Shown one piece after another: positions 8,149 through 15,271 of a DNA stretch of 37,360 nt (within the stretch, counting starts at the first letter, position 1; each line of letters begins with the position of its first letter). The DNA comes from Streptomyces viridosporus. Its GTDB lineage: Bacteria > Actinomycetota > Actinomycetes > Streptomycetales > Streptomycetaceae. The notes under the pieces are model-generated. The model was given only the letters and a program-made list of their open reading frames with translations. It was not told the origin of the DNA and made no database searches. The stretch covers positions 1 through 37,360 of the forward strand of contig NZ_MSGP01000180.1 in NCBI RefSeq assembly GCF_002078235.1, written 5' to 3'. The position numbers and the translations under genes were made by a program.

Positions 8149-9261
8149 CTACCGGGCCGCCAGCTCGGTCAGCAGGGCCTTGTACTCGTCCGGGTACTGC
8201 TCCCGCAGGATGTCCATCCACACCCGGGCTCCCTGGACGAACGTCCCGGGCTCCATCTTCTGGTGGAGATGACGCACGCAGTAGAAGGCGTCGTCGTAGG
8301 GGAGCCGCTTCGGCTGCTTGGGCTGCGCCGCTTCCGCGTTCGCCGCCCCGGACTGCCCTGCGCCGGCGCGCGGTTCCGGGATGGACTCGGGGATCTGCTC
8401 GCGCTCGGCGGACGGCGGCACCGTGCTGGGCCTGACCGGAGGGGCCGGCGGAGCGGCCGGGACGGCAGGCGCCTCCGGGATTATCACGCCGTGATAGTCG
8501 GCGGGGCCCGCCGAACGCTCGACGACCTCCTGCGGCCGGGCCTCCGCCTTCCTGCGGGCCGCTTCCGCCCGTTCGTCCGCCTTGGCCTTCTGCTCCTCGG
8601 GGGACAGCTTGCCGAGGTTGCGGACGTGCTCCACCTTCCGCACCCCGGTCACCAGGTCCTTCTGGAGCTCGGGGGTGAGCTTCAGCAGGGACAGCTTGCT
8701 GGAGATGGTGTTCTGCGGGATGCCCAGCCGTTTGGCCGCCTTGGTCTGGGAGCCGTAGTAGTCGACCAGGGTCTTGAGGGCGTGGGCCTCCTCCAGGTCC
8801 GTCATGTCGTCGCGGTGGTAGTTCGCGACGAACGCGGCCTCGAGGAGGGACTCGTCGGTGGCGACCCGTCCGTTGTCGACGCGGACCGGGATGGTGGCCA
8901 TGCCCACGCGGCGAGCGGCCTCGAGGCGGCGGTGGCCGTCGACGACGATGTACTGCGCTCCGTCGTCGAGGTCGTCGGCGCGGTCCGGCCGGTTGCGCAG
9001 GTAGGCGTCGACCGTGGCCACGGCGATGGGGATGATGATGCCGACCTCGCGGACGGACTGCACCGTCTCGTCGAGGTTGCGCAGGTGGTTGCGCGGGTTG
9101 TCGGGGTTGTCGCTGATGAGGGTGACCGGCAGCTCGGTGATGGCCGCCGCGGTCGCCTCCTCGCCGGCGATGGTCTTGTCGATGAGGTTCCGTCGGGAGG
9201 ACCGGGCGCCGCGGGCCGCGCCGAACGCGGGTGCCGCTCCCAGGGTGTCTGCCTTGCTCAA
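8149..9261 (-). CDS. parB: ParB-family plasmid partition protein
   Basis: A 370-residue partition protein. The N-terminal ParB/Spo0J nuclease-fold domain includes ISDNPDNPRNHLRNLDETVQ, VGIIIPIAV and the nucleotide-site motif VDGHRRLEAARR. A helix-turn-helix region follows (SQTKAAKRLGIPQNTISSKL) with KLTPELQKDL behind it. The C-terminal third is Ala/Pro-rich and ends in a compact basic/aromatic segment (YDDAFYCVRHLHQKM), probably the dimerisation end. The start is a TTG at 9261 that overlaps the parA stop by 4 bp (TTGA), with GAGGGGAG upstream as ribosome site. ParB should bind the palindromic sites nearby, spread, and stimulate the ParA ATPase so that plasmid copies segregate. One of those palindromes lies inside this gene, where it encodes YHGVII. 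The HTH is not close to chromosomal Streptomyces ParB in wording, which fits a plasmid system. Confidence 0.93.
   Translation of the reverse strand: MSKADTLGAAPAFGAARGARSSRRNLIDKTIAGEEATAAAITELPVTLISDNPDNPRNHLRNLDETVQSVREVGIIIPIAVATVDAYLRNRPDRADDLDDGAQYIVVDGHRRLEAARRVGMATIPVRVDNGRVATDESLLEAAFVANYHRDDMTDLEEAHALKTLVDYYGSQTKAAKRLGIPQNTISSKLSLLKLTPELQKDLVTGVRKVEHVRNLGKLSPEEQKAKADERAEAARRKAEARPQEVVERSAGPADYHGVIIPEAPAVPAAPPAPPVRPSTVPPSAEREQIPESIPEPRAGAGQSGAANAEAAQPKQPKRLPYDDAFYCVRHLHQKMEPGTFVQGARVWMDILREQYPDEYKALLTELAAR
8482..8496. other. centromere-like palindrome, copy 1 (candidate parS)
   Basis: TATCACGCCGTGATA, two 7-bp arms around a central C, inside the parB coding region. The same 15 bp occurs at 10510 and 12179. 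It is unrelated to the usual chromosomal parS (TTTCACGTGAAA-like), so I infer the recognition site of this plasmid ParB. Confidence 0.75.
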
Positions 9262-10421
9262 CGGGTGGCTCCCCTCGCTACCTGCCGCATGGCTTCCGCC
9301 TGGTCACTGTGGGGCGCGTAGGTCAGCAGCGGCATCCGCTTGCGGACCGCTTCGCGCTGTTCCTTCAGATCGCCGATGACGGCGAGGACCTTCGGGTCGC
9401 CGAGCGACTTCCAGTTCTCCAGGGACGAGGTGGCGACGTAACCGCGGCGGGAGTCGTACAGGTTGACGACCAGGCCGAGGTAGTCGATCTCGAGGGAGAG
9501 GTCCTCGCAGAGGTCCTCGATCTGCTGGGCGAGCATGCCGTAGGCGGTGGCGGAGGAGTCCTCGGCGAGTACGGGGATGATGACCCCGGAGACGCCGGCG
9601 GCCTCACCACGGCGTCGGCGCCCGTAGTAGAGGGCGGCGTCCATGGCGATGCCGAGGCTGGGCGGGCAGTCGACGATGATGACGTCGTAGTCGGCTTCCA
9701 GGGGGCGCAGGGCCAGCTCGAGCGCGGCCTCCTTCTGGAAGCCGCGCTTCTGCGTCGCCACGACGGCGATCTTCGCGTCGAGGAGGAAACCGTCGAAGCA
9801 GGCGGGCAGGACGTGCAGGCGCTTCTCGAACCGCGGATCGTCTATCACCACGACGAGGTCGCGCAGGTCTCCCCCGCCCTCACCGCACATGTGGGAGACC
9901 AGGCTGTCGTGGTTGGGTTCGATCTGGGGGACTCCGAGCTGTTCGCTGAGGTGCCCCTGGGGGTCGAAGTCGACGACGAGGACGCGCTTGCCCGCCTCGG
10001 CGTAGGCCTCGCCGATGCCGGCGGAGATGGCGGTCTTGCCGACGCCGCCCTTCTGGTTGCCGACGATCTTCCGTTCGGGATCGGTGCCGCGGGCGCCGTG
10101 CTGGGGGGAGGGGTTCGCGTCGAGCCAGTCACGGATCGACTGGGCTAGGCCCTGGGTGTAGGAGACGCCGCGGTCGGTACAGGTCTCCTTGAACTGCTCG
10201 TACAGCCCGGGCGGAAGCCACGTGGAGAACGACCTCGCACCGGCGGTGTCCACTTCCGTGCCACCGCCCGTGCCGCCGCGCCAGTCGTTGATGGCCGCCT
10301 CGACGGCGTCCTGGATGTCCAGGCTGAGTTCGGCGGCGCGGACCTTGAGTGCTTGTTGGAGCGCCGAGGGCAGCTTGGACGCTACCTTTTCCCGGTCTCC
10401 GTCAGGGTAAGGGGAAGCCAT
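9258..10421 (-). CDS. parA: ParA-family partition ATPase with N-terminal RHH-like units
   Basis: A 387-residue partition ATPase. The deviant Walker A box is GNQKGGVGKT at residues 121-130, followed by the A' motif VVDFDPQGH and the Walker B VIIVDCPPSLG; this is the ParA/Soj signature. Residues 1-110 are an extension holding two stretches of about 31 residues that align with each other. Both start LPxxL, have a Lys at the tenth position and end IxDW (about 17-47 and 69-99). Their length and pattern resemble ribbon-helix-helix DNA-binding units, so ParA may bind its own operator. That fold is inference. It is first in the parAB operon, and its stop overlaps the parB TTG. No strong ribosome site precedes the ATG at 10421, but short repeats and a palindrome lie directly there. 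Confidence 0.94.
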   Translation of the reverse strand: MASPYPDGDREKVASKLPSALQQALKVRAAELSLDIQDAVEAAINDWRGGTGGGTEVDTAGARSFSTWLPPGLYEQFKETCTDRGVSYTQGLAQSIRDWLDANPSPQHGARGTDPERKIVGNQKGGVGKTAISAGIGEAYAEAGKRVLVVDFDPQGHLSEQLGVPQIEPNHDSLVSHMCGEGGGDLRDLVVVIDDPRFEKRLHVLPACFDGFLLDAKIAVVATQKRGFQKEAALELALRPLEADYDVIIVDCPPSLGIAMDAALYYGRRRRGEAAGVSGVIIPVLAEDSSATAYGMLAQQIEDLCEDLSLEIDYLGLVVNLYDSRRGYVATSSLENWKSLGDPKVLAVIGDLKEQREAVRKRMPLLTYAPHSDQAEAMRQVARGATR

Positions 10422-10443
10422 GACGTCAGCATACTGACTTCAG
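10421..10443 (-). promoter_or_regulatory. candidate parAB operator
   Basis: Two near-identical 9-mers, TGACGTCAG (10421-10429) and TGACTTCAG (10435-10443), repeat with 14-bp spacing. GTCAG-CATA-CTGAC (10425-10438) is an inverted repeat across them. The block touches the parA start codon. Short spaced repeats like this are typical ribbon-helix-helix operators, which would fit autoregulation by the ParA N-terminus. Confidence 0.5.
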
Positions 10444-10509
10444 AAGGCATAACGACACCCGCTTTGCAAGTTCTGACGCAGTTTCACCCGATGGGCGTCC
10501 TCCCCGGGT

Positions 10510-10524
10510 TATCACGCCGTGATA
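10510..10524. other. centromere-like palindrome, copy 2 (candidate parS)
   Basis: A second exact copy of TATCACGCCGTGATA, about 90 bp upstream of the parA start, where partition sites of parAB operons are often found. Confidence 0.78.
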
Positions 10525-10769
10525 GTTGCCGCCCGGCACGGCTGCGCCCGTGAGAACGGACTCCGGCGCCCCGTGCATGAAGGGGACATGGAGTCAGCCC
10601 ATGGACAGCAGCCCATGGTTCATGGCCGGTGCCCCAGCGATCCCGCGCCACACGCCGGCGTCGGCACTTCGGTCCTCACCACCGGCGCTGACGCTCCACG
10701 TCGTGGTGGTGCTCCCGCCCTCTGGGCGGACGGAAAAACACGTTGGTCGGCCGCTGCCGAGCTGCGACG

Positions 10770-11906
10770 ATGCCCCCGTTTCCCAACGGAGGATATTTGT
10801 TCGTCTTCGTGTGCGCGGGGTGCGGTGCCGAGCTGACCGCTCCGCTGTCCCAGGTCGCCCTGCCGGTCCACGCCCACCAGAAGTACGGGAACGGGATTCA
10901 GCTTCCGGTGCTCATGGAGCCGGGCACGTTCGCCGTGGAACCGGAGCCCTGGGGGCCGCCGTGGCGGAAGGGTGAGGAGATCGATCCGGACGAGGCGGCG
11001 GCCCGTGGCATCCACGCGCCGGTCCACGCCCTGTCCTACGGCGCATCCGGCGCGGTCGTCATCGCCCCCGGAGACACTCGCGGCACCCTGCTGCTCCCGG
11101 AGGAACACAGCGGCTCCTGCTGCGGCCTCGACGGGTCCGACGGCCCCAACATGGCCTGCGAGGCATGCGGTCTGCCCGTGGCGACCAGGATCGACGACTG
11201 TTCGCTCTGGCAGGCGGTGTGGCTCGCCCCCGACGCCGTGCGCCGCCACCGCGTCGACGGTGCCGAGACCGCACCACTTTCCTGGGCGGAGCTGATGGAG
11301 GAAGGGAAGAGCACGCCTCCGTTCGAGCCGATCGCCACGTGGGGAGGGCGGCTGGGGTTGGACCACTACTGGTCATGGAGCCCGCAGTGGGAGGCGGCGG
11401 CCGGCCGGGCACTCGCCCACCTGCTGGCGGCCTCGGCGGGCCGGCCCGTGACCGTCCCGGACGGCCTGACCGCGGAGGTCTTCCGACGAGCCCTCGACAC
11501 TCTGCTGCCCGCGGGCCCGCCGGCACGACGTGCCGCCCTGGTCGGACCGGGACGGCACGCGCCCGACACGAACGCCGACGTCGACATTCTCCTGGTACCG
11601 GTTCACCCGCAGACGGGGGAGAGCTGGGCCCCGGCCGGGGCCACCCCGGCCTACCTGGTGCCGCTGCCGTTCGGAGTGTGGCTGCAGCTGGCCTTCCCCG
11701 AACCGCACCTGCCCGCCCCCGCGTCGGGCGTCATGCCCGACGACGTCCTCCGCGACGACCCGCCCGCGCCGCGCTCCCCTTACCTGTTCCGGGCCGACCC
11801 GGAAGTGTTCCGGCACACCCTGGTCCGACTGCCGGCCGCCCGCAGCCCGTGGCTGCGCGAGATCCTCGAGAACCTCACGCCGTACCTGCGCGCCGGCCTC
11901 TTCTAG
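10770..11906 (+). CDS. hypothetical protein with N-terminal zinc-ribbon-like pair
   Basis: A 378-residue protein I do not recognise by function. It begins MPPFPNGGYLFVFVCAGCG; the CxxC pair near residues 15-18 and later Cys pairs (SGSCCGLDG and ACEACGLP) could form a zinc site. The middle is Trp-rich (HYWSWSPQWE) and the C-terminal third is Pro-rich. No transmembrane segment or signal peptide is visible, so it is probably cytoplasmic. Proteins with this opening are common in Streptomyces and lack an assigned role. The start at 10770 is chosen because the longer frame from 10743 adds only MVGRCRAAT; the ribosome site is weak either way. It is divergent from parAB, with copy 2 of the palindrome between them, so ParB spreading could silence it. 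Confidence 0.75.
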   Translation: MPPFPNGGYLFVFVCAGCGAELTAPLSQVALPVHAHQKYGNGIQLPVLMEPGTFAVEPEPWGPPWRKGEEIDPDEAAARGIHAPVHALSYGASGAVVIAPGDTRGTLLLPEEHSGSCCGLDGSDGPNMACEACGLPVATRIDDCSLWQAVWLAPDAVRRHRVDGAETAPLSWAELMEEGKSTPPFEPIATWGGRLGLDHYWSWSPQWEAAAGRALAHLLAASAGRPVTVPDGLTAEVFRRALDTLLPAGPPARRAALVGPGRHAPDTNADVDILLVPVHPQTGESWAPAGATPAYLVPLPFGVWLQLAFPEPHLPAPASGVMPDDVLRDDPPAPRSPYLFRADPEVFRHTLVRLPAARSPWLREILENLTPYLRAGLF

Positions 11907-12177
11907 CGGCTCGGCGTTCAGGCGGAAGCAGTCGACGAACTCGTCGAAAGCGGCTCGTGGCGGGGGCGGTGTCTCCGCGCTCGCGAACTTCAAGTCGGTG
12001 AGCAGGACGAACACGGCCTGGTACAGGACAGGCTGCTCGGTCGCGAATTCCAGATGGGGCGCGCGATCGGACAGCGCCGAACAGCGGCGCCTCTCGGGGC
12101 GGTGAACTTCTGCTGCCGTTCCCCTAGGCCGAGGGGCAGAGGGGCAAGAAAGGCTGCTGAGTGATGCCGGGGCCGGA

Positions 12178-12194
12178 TTATCACGCCGTGATAA
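12178..12194. other. centromere-like palindrome, copy 3 (candidate parS)
   Basis: TTATCACGCCGTGATAA, the longest copy: here the arms extend to 8 bp each. It lies in non-coding DNA about 1.7 kb from copy 2. Confidence 0.78.
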
Positions 12195-12418
12195 GTGCTG
12201 GAGCCTTCTCGTCTCGAGCGAGCCGTGGCCGACGCGAAGCCGCCTCCGGGCACGTCAAAGGCTGCTCTGCGAAGTCCGTCCGGCAGGAACGGAGTCGTTA
12301 CGCGGCAGGCGCCACGGTGTCGGCCGTTCGGCTCGGAGGCACCAGCATGACGTCGGCGTCAGGATCTTCTGTGGTGCCGGTACGAGTGAGACGGTAAGCT
12401 GTCCTCCGAAACCTAGAC

Positions 12419-12454
12419 ACATTGAGGCCCCCGCTTCGGCGGGGGCCTCAATGT
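12419..12454. terminator. UUCG-capped terminator of the rep-like operon
   Basis: A 16-bp perfect stem (12419-12434 with 12439-12454) closed by a TTCG tetraloop, 13 bp after the stop of the leftward winged-helix gene pair. Confidence 0.85.
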
Positions 12455-12467
12455 TGTGCCGGTCGTG

Positions 12468-13016
12468 TCACGGGCGGGACGGCCTCCGCCGCGAGCGGTC
12501 GCGGGCCGTCGAGAGGCTCAGCACCTCCGCGGTCCCCTCGTCGGCGGTCCTGGGCGGCTTCGGGCGGCCGGGCGAACTCCTGCGGCCCAGGCGCTTCTCC
12601 TTCTTCTCCTGCTCGGCCTGGGCGACGGCGGCGTCGTACCGTTCCTGGTAGTCGTCGACGTCGAGACGGTCCGCGGGATCGAGCGCCCCGATGGCCTCCA
12701 GGTGCTCGGTGACGCTGCGCGCGCCGCTGATCATCGGGTTGAGGAAGTAGATGCCCTTGGCCTGGCGGAACACCAGCTTGGCCAGGATCAGGGCCTGCAG
12801 GCCCCGTCCGACCATGGAGCGGTGCACGTCCAGGGCTTCGGCCAGCTCCTCCTCGGTGACCAGGCAACGCCCTCCCGGCTCCTGGGTCCCCAGGAGCCGG
12901 AAAAGCACCCGGTAGGCGATGCCCGGCATCGCGGGCATGTACGCGAAGCCGTTGAAGGTGCCGTACGTCAGCTCCGGCGGCTCCGGGTTCGCAGACGCTG
13001 CAGTCCTCATCCTCAC
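12468..13016 (-). CDS. winged-helix protein, second gene of the putative replication operon
   Basis: A 182-residue basic protein. Residues about 20-95 look like a winged helix-turn-helix: PGIAYRVLFRLLGTQEPGG, then VTEEELAEALDVHRSMVGRG as the recognition region, then KLVFRQAKGIYFLNP as the wing. The C-terminal half is charged and coiled (YDAAVAQAEQEKKEKRLGRR) and ends in a very basic tail. The GTG start at 13016 overlaps the stop of the upstream gene by 4 bp, so the two are translationally coupled; an ATG at 13010 is an alternative. Pairs of small winged-helix proteins next to repeated A+T-rich DNA are found as replication genes on large Streptomyces plasmids. I infer replication initiation or copy control from that context, not from a recognised Rep domain. 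A plain transcription regulator is the alternative. Confidence 0.7.
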   Translation of the reverse strand: MRMRTAASANPEPPELTYGTFNGFAYMPAMPGIAYRVLFRLLGTQEPGGRCLVTEEELAEALDVHRSMVGRGLQALILAKLVFRQAKGIYFLNPMISGARSVTEHLEAIGALDPADRLDVDDYQERYDAAVAQAEQEKKEKRLGRRSSPGRPKPPRTADEGTAEVLSLSTARDRSRRRPSRP

Positions 13017-13672
13017 TCCTCCGGCTTCTTCTCCGTGCGCTTACGCTTGCGCGTCCTTGCCGACGGCCGGGGCAGTTTCGCACCCGGAAGGGCCATGCCC
13101 CTGAATTCTTCTGGAACGTCGGGGTCGAGCACGAGCTCGTTGAGCAGGCTCAGCTGTTCCACCTGGACCTTGACTCTCTTGGCAACCGCCCCGCGGACGG
13201 GTTTCTCCACCACTCGGTAGCCCCCGCGGAGGGTCACCGCGGGCTGGAGCTGGATCGACCCCTTCTTCGGAGAATAGGCCAGCCCCAGCTTCTTCAGCTT
13301 GGACTGGGCCCGCGACACCTGGGCGGGATCCATCTCCAGCTCGGCGGCGATCTCGGTCTGCTTGAGCTCGACCGCGCCTCCGACTTCCTGACTTCCCATC
13401 ATGTAGAGCAGTACGCACAGGGTCACGTTGTCGTCCCTGAAGTACCTGGCGGCCCAGCGCAGGAACTCCAGGCTGTCCTGGGCGAAGTACTTGCCGACGA
13501 AGTCACCTGCGGTGACCGGGGGCTTGACCTCTGCGCTGTGGCCGACGGGCAGCTCGACGAGGTTCTTCCTCGGACCGAGCGTTCCGGCATACGGGCTGCG
13601 GGGGCTCGGTGCCCGGGGTGGGGACGAGCCGGGGACCCGGCGAGGATCCCCTTGTTGAGGCTGTGCTGGCAT
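13013..13672 (-). CDS. winged-helix protein, first gene of the putative replication operon
   Basis: A 219-residue protein. The first 35 residues are Pro/Arg-rich and probably disordered. The core (about 60-150) reads as a winged helix: NVTLCVLLYMMGSQEVGG, the helix-turn-helix LKQTEIAAELEMDPAQVSRA, then KKLGLAYSPKKGSIQL and the wing strand PAVTLRGGYRVVEKPVRG. The C-terminus is highly basic (RPSARTRKRKRTEKK). The fold resembles replication initiators of the RepA/wHTH type and also MarR-like regulators. It lies immediately beside the repeat-rich region at 13.7-14.0 kb and overlaps the second winged-helix gene. I therefore suggest an origin-binding initiator. The ATG at 13672 has GAGGAG a little far upstream (about 13 nt). 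No primase or helicase motif is present. Confidence 0.72.
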   Translation of the reverse strand: MPAQPQQGDPRRVPGSSPPRAPSPRSPYAGTLGPRKNLVELPVGHSAEVKPPVTAGDFVGKYFAQDSLEFLRWAARYFRDDNVTLCVLLYMMGSQEVGGAVELKQTEIAAELEMDPAQVSRAQSKLKKLGLAYSPKKGSIQLQPAVTLRGGYRVVEKPVRGAVAKRVKVQVEQLSLLNELVLDPDVPEEFRGMALPGAKLPRPSARTRKRKRTEKKPEE

Positions 13673-13694
13673 GGCCCTACGCGCTCCTCAAGAT

Positions 13695-13706
13695 CGAAAC
13701 CTAGAC
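13695..13706 (-). promoter_or_regulatory. candidate promoter of the rep-like operon (repeated 12-mer)
   Basis: Read leftward, GTCTAGGTTTCG contains TAGGTT, a fair Streptomyces -10 hexamer, about 25 bp before the start codon. The identical 12-mer occurs at 12407-12418 in the same orientation. Confidence 0.4.
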
Positions 13707-14030
13707 GCGGAGCACAGTAGTGATTGCGCATATAGATAGCAACGACGCGACCTATCTGCGCGTTGAGCGTGTCGAACATGACCTGGGAGTCATGTTCGCG
13801 ACCATTCTGACACCTGTCGCGGGATTGCGCAGATAGGTCGCAATGGATACGGGGCACCTTGACTTCAGTGGCAACTTTCTCAAGCCGAAAATGACGTGGG
13901 AGTCATGTTCTGAGGCCTTGTCAGCCCCTCTGACCTGCGGTGATGCAACCCGCTCTATTATCTATAAGTGCGGGACCGTCTCGGTGACGGCCATGGGGCG
14001 GATGCCCGGAGTCATGTGCGGGACGTCATC
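13707..14030. other. repeat-rich region, candidate replication origin
   Basis: No gene is visible. Several segments are clearly richer in A+T than the surroundings (TATAGATAG at 13731-13739, TATTATCTATAAG near 13956). GCGACCTATCTGCGC at 13747-13761 is repeated inverted and exact at 13827-13841. ATTGCGCA followed by ATAG-containing sequence occurs at 13723 and 13824. CGAACATGAC and GTCATGTTCG form a 10-bp inverted repeat (13773-13798), and a weaker ATGAC-N6-GTCAT copy is at 13891-13906. Such iteron-like DNA beside winged-helix genes is what a plasmid origin looks like. The function is inferred. Confidence 0.6.
13773..13798. repeat. 10-bp-arm inverted repeat upstream of the rep-like operon
   Basis: CGAACATGAC, six bases, GTCATGTTCG. 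Its right part belongs to a GGAGTCATGT element that recurs at 13786, 13899 and 14008, at spacings of 113 and 109 bp. It could be an operator or an initiator-binding site. Confidence 0.65.
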
Positions 14031-14453
14031 AACGACGCTGGTGAAGGCCGGTGGTACCAGGGGCCTTCGCCGGCCCCTGGACCCCGCTGCCCCCGGCACT
14101 CCTCGACGCGCACCCGTATCGTCGTGGCGCACACCGTTCGCGTCGAGGAGCACCGGGGTTGTGGTCTCCGTGGAGCCCTCCCTCTCGGCCGTGGGGTGCT
14201 GAGCGGTCCGCTTGTCACCCGCGGCATCACCTTCCCGGGCAGGCAGCAACGGAAGGGACCCTCCGCGCTCGGGGAGTGCGCCACGACATCCGGCAGCAGG
14301 CAGGGGTGATCTCCTTCCGTCCTCTGTCGGCTCCGGGGCATCGGCAAGTCCGCATCTTTGAAGTGGTGAACCCTGAGCGTGCGTTCCTAGCGTGCTGGTC
14401 GGCACAGCCGGTCGTGCGTGCCGTCCGTATCCGGAGCCACCGAAGGAGCGCTC
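14031..14453. other. intergenic interval with a hairpin
   Basis: No supportable gene. A hairpin with 9-bp arms, CCAGGGGCC / GGCCCCTGG at 14057-14080, is terminator-like. The promoter of the downstream membrane-protein gene should lie toward the right end. Confidence 0.4.
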
Positions 14454-15260
14454 GTGGATCACAAACCTGGAATGCATGACATGGGTAGCTCCGTGTCCGC
14501 CGTGGACACCGCGGGCGCCGTGCTCTTCATCGGACTGACCGTGGTGATGTGGGCGGCAGTAGCCGTGCTCGCCTACGCGAACCGAGGGCCGGTACGGCCA
14601 TGGCTGTACCGGACGGCGGTGGCGCTGATCGGTGTGGGAGTCGTCGGGCAGATCGGCCACTTCCAGGAGCACATCGCACAAGCGATCTACTGGATAGCCA
14701 ACCCGTACTCCGAAGCATGGATGACTCCCTGGGCGAACAGTTTCGCCAGGGGAATGGGTCAGGTCGACACGACCAAGCCGTCGCTGGGGATGGAACTGCT
14801 CCACCTCACGGGCAACCTCATCTTCCTCGCCGGTCTGGTCGGCATCATGCAGATCACCCGGAGGGTCAGCAGCCAATTGAAAGCGCGGAAGTGGGCCCGG
14901 ATGGGTGTGTGGATGCAGGGCATCCACGGCGTGGAGCACCTCGTCCTGACCCTGTCCGTGGCGCTGGGAGCCAGTCGGGCCATCGGTCTGTCCACCTGGT
15001 TCGGCGCGATCGAACCGGGCGTCGCGCTGACCACGTACCGGGTCTGGTGGCACTTCGTCGCCAACCTCGTCGGGACGGCCATCCTGGGGCTCGCGATCTT
15101 CCACCTGTGGAAGGAGAAGCGCAGCGTCAGGGCGGCCTACCACCCGGAGGCGGACGGCGATGTCCTGCCGCTCCCCGGTGAGGGAAACCTCGGGGACGTG
15201 CCGCGAGAGCCCGTTCTGGTCGGCGGGGAGCGGTCGACGACAGCGGCAACGAGGCAGTGA
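14454..15260 (+). CDS. DUF6008-like multi-pass membrane protein
   Basis: A 268-residue integral membrane protein. It starts with a His/Met-rich segment (DHKPGMHDM), then has about five or six hydrophobic helices (for example AVLFIGLTVVMWAAVAVLA, ALIGVGVVGQIGH, LTGNLIFLAGLVGIM and FVANLVGTAILGLAIFHLW) and a hydrophilic tail. His residues sit at helix ends (GQIGHFQEHIAQ, GIHGVEHLVL, VWWHFVANL), suggesting metal or heme contact. This arrangement fits the actinobacterial DUF6008 family as I recall it; its function is not established. The GTG start at 14454 has AAGGAG four to nine bases upstream. It runs toward the double-HTH gene, and the two stops are only 11 bp apart, within a short AGTGAC / GTCACT inverted repeat. 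There is no clear link to replication or to the antibiotic cluster. Confidence 0.72.
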   Translation: MDHKPGMHDMGSSVSAVDTAGAVLFIGLTVVMWAAVAVLAYANRGPVRPWLYRTAVALIGVGVVGQIGHFQEHIAQAIYWIANPYSEAWMTPWANSFARGMGQVDTTKPSLGMELLHLTGNLIFLAGLVGIMQITRRVSSQLKARKWARMGVWMQGIHGVEHLVLTLSVALGASRAIGLSTWFGAIEPGVALTTYRVWWHFVANLVGTAILGLAIFHLWKEKRSVRAAYHPEADGDVLPLPGEGNLGDVPREPVLVGGERSTTAATRQ

Positions 15261-15271
15261 CGACGTCGTAG

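Larger units (their letters stand above)
11907..12467. other. intergenic interval with centromere-like site and terminator
   Basis: No gene can be supported in these 561 nt. They hold copy 3 of the partition palindrome (12178-12194), an inverted repeat TGACG-TCGG-CGTCA at 12348-12361 that echoes the parA operator half-site, the 12-mer CGAAACCTAGAC at 12407-12418, and the strong hairpin at 12419-12454. A minus-strand reading across about 11910-12110 has protein-like composition (LSDRAPHLEFATEQPVLYQA) but no start, and it continues antisense into the neighbouring gene, so it may be a gene remnant. Confidence 0.5.

Noticed and set aside
12299..12349. 16-codon minus-strand reading (MLVPPSRTADTVAPAA) after the repeated 12-mer
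   Set aside because: No ribosome site and no family; could be chance.
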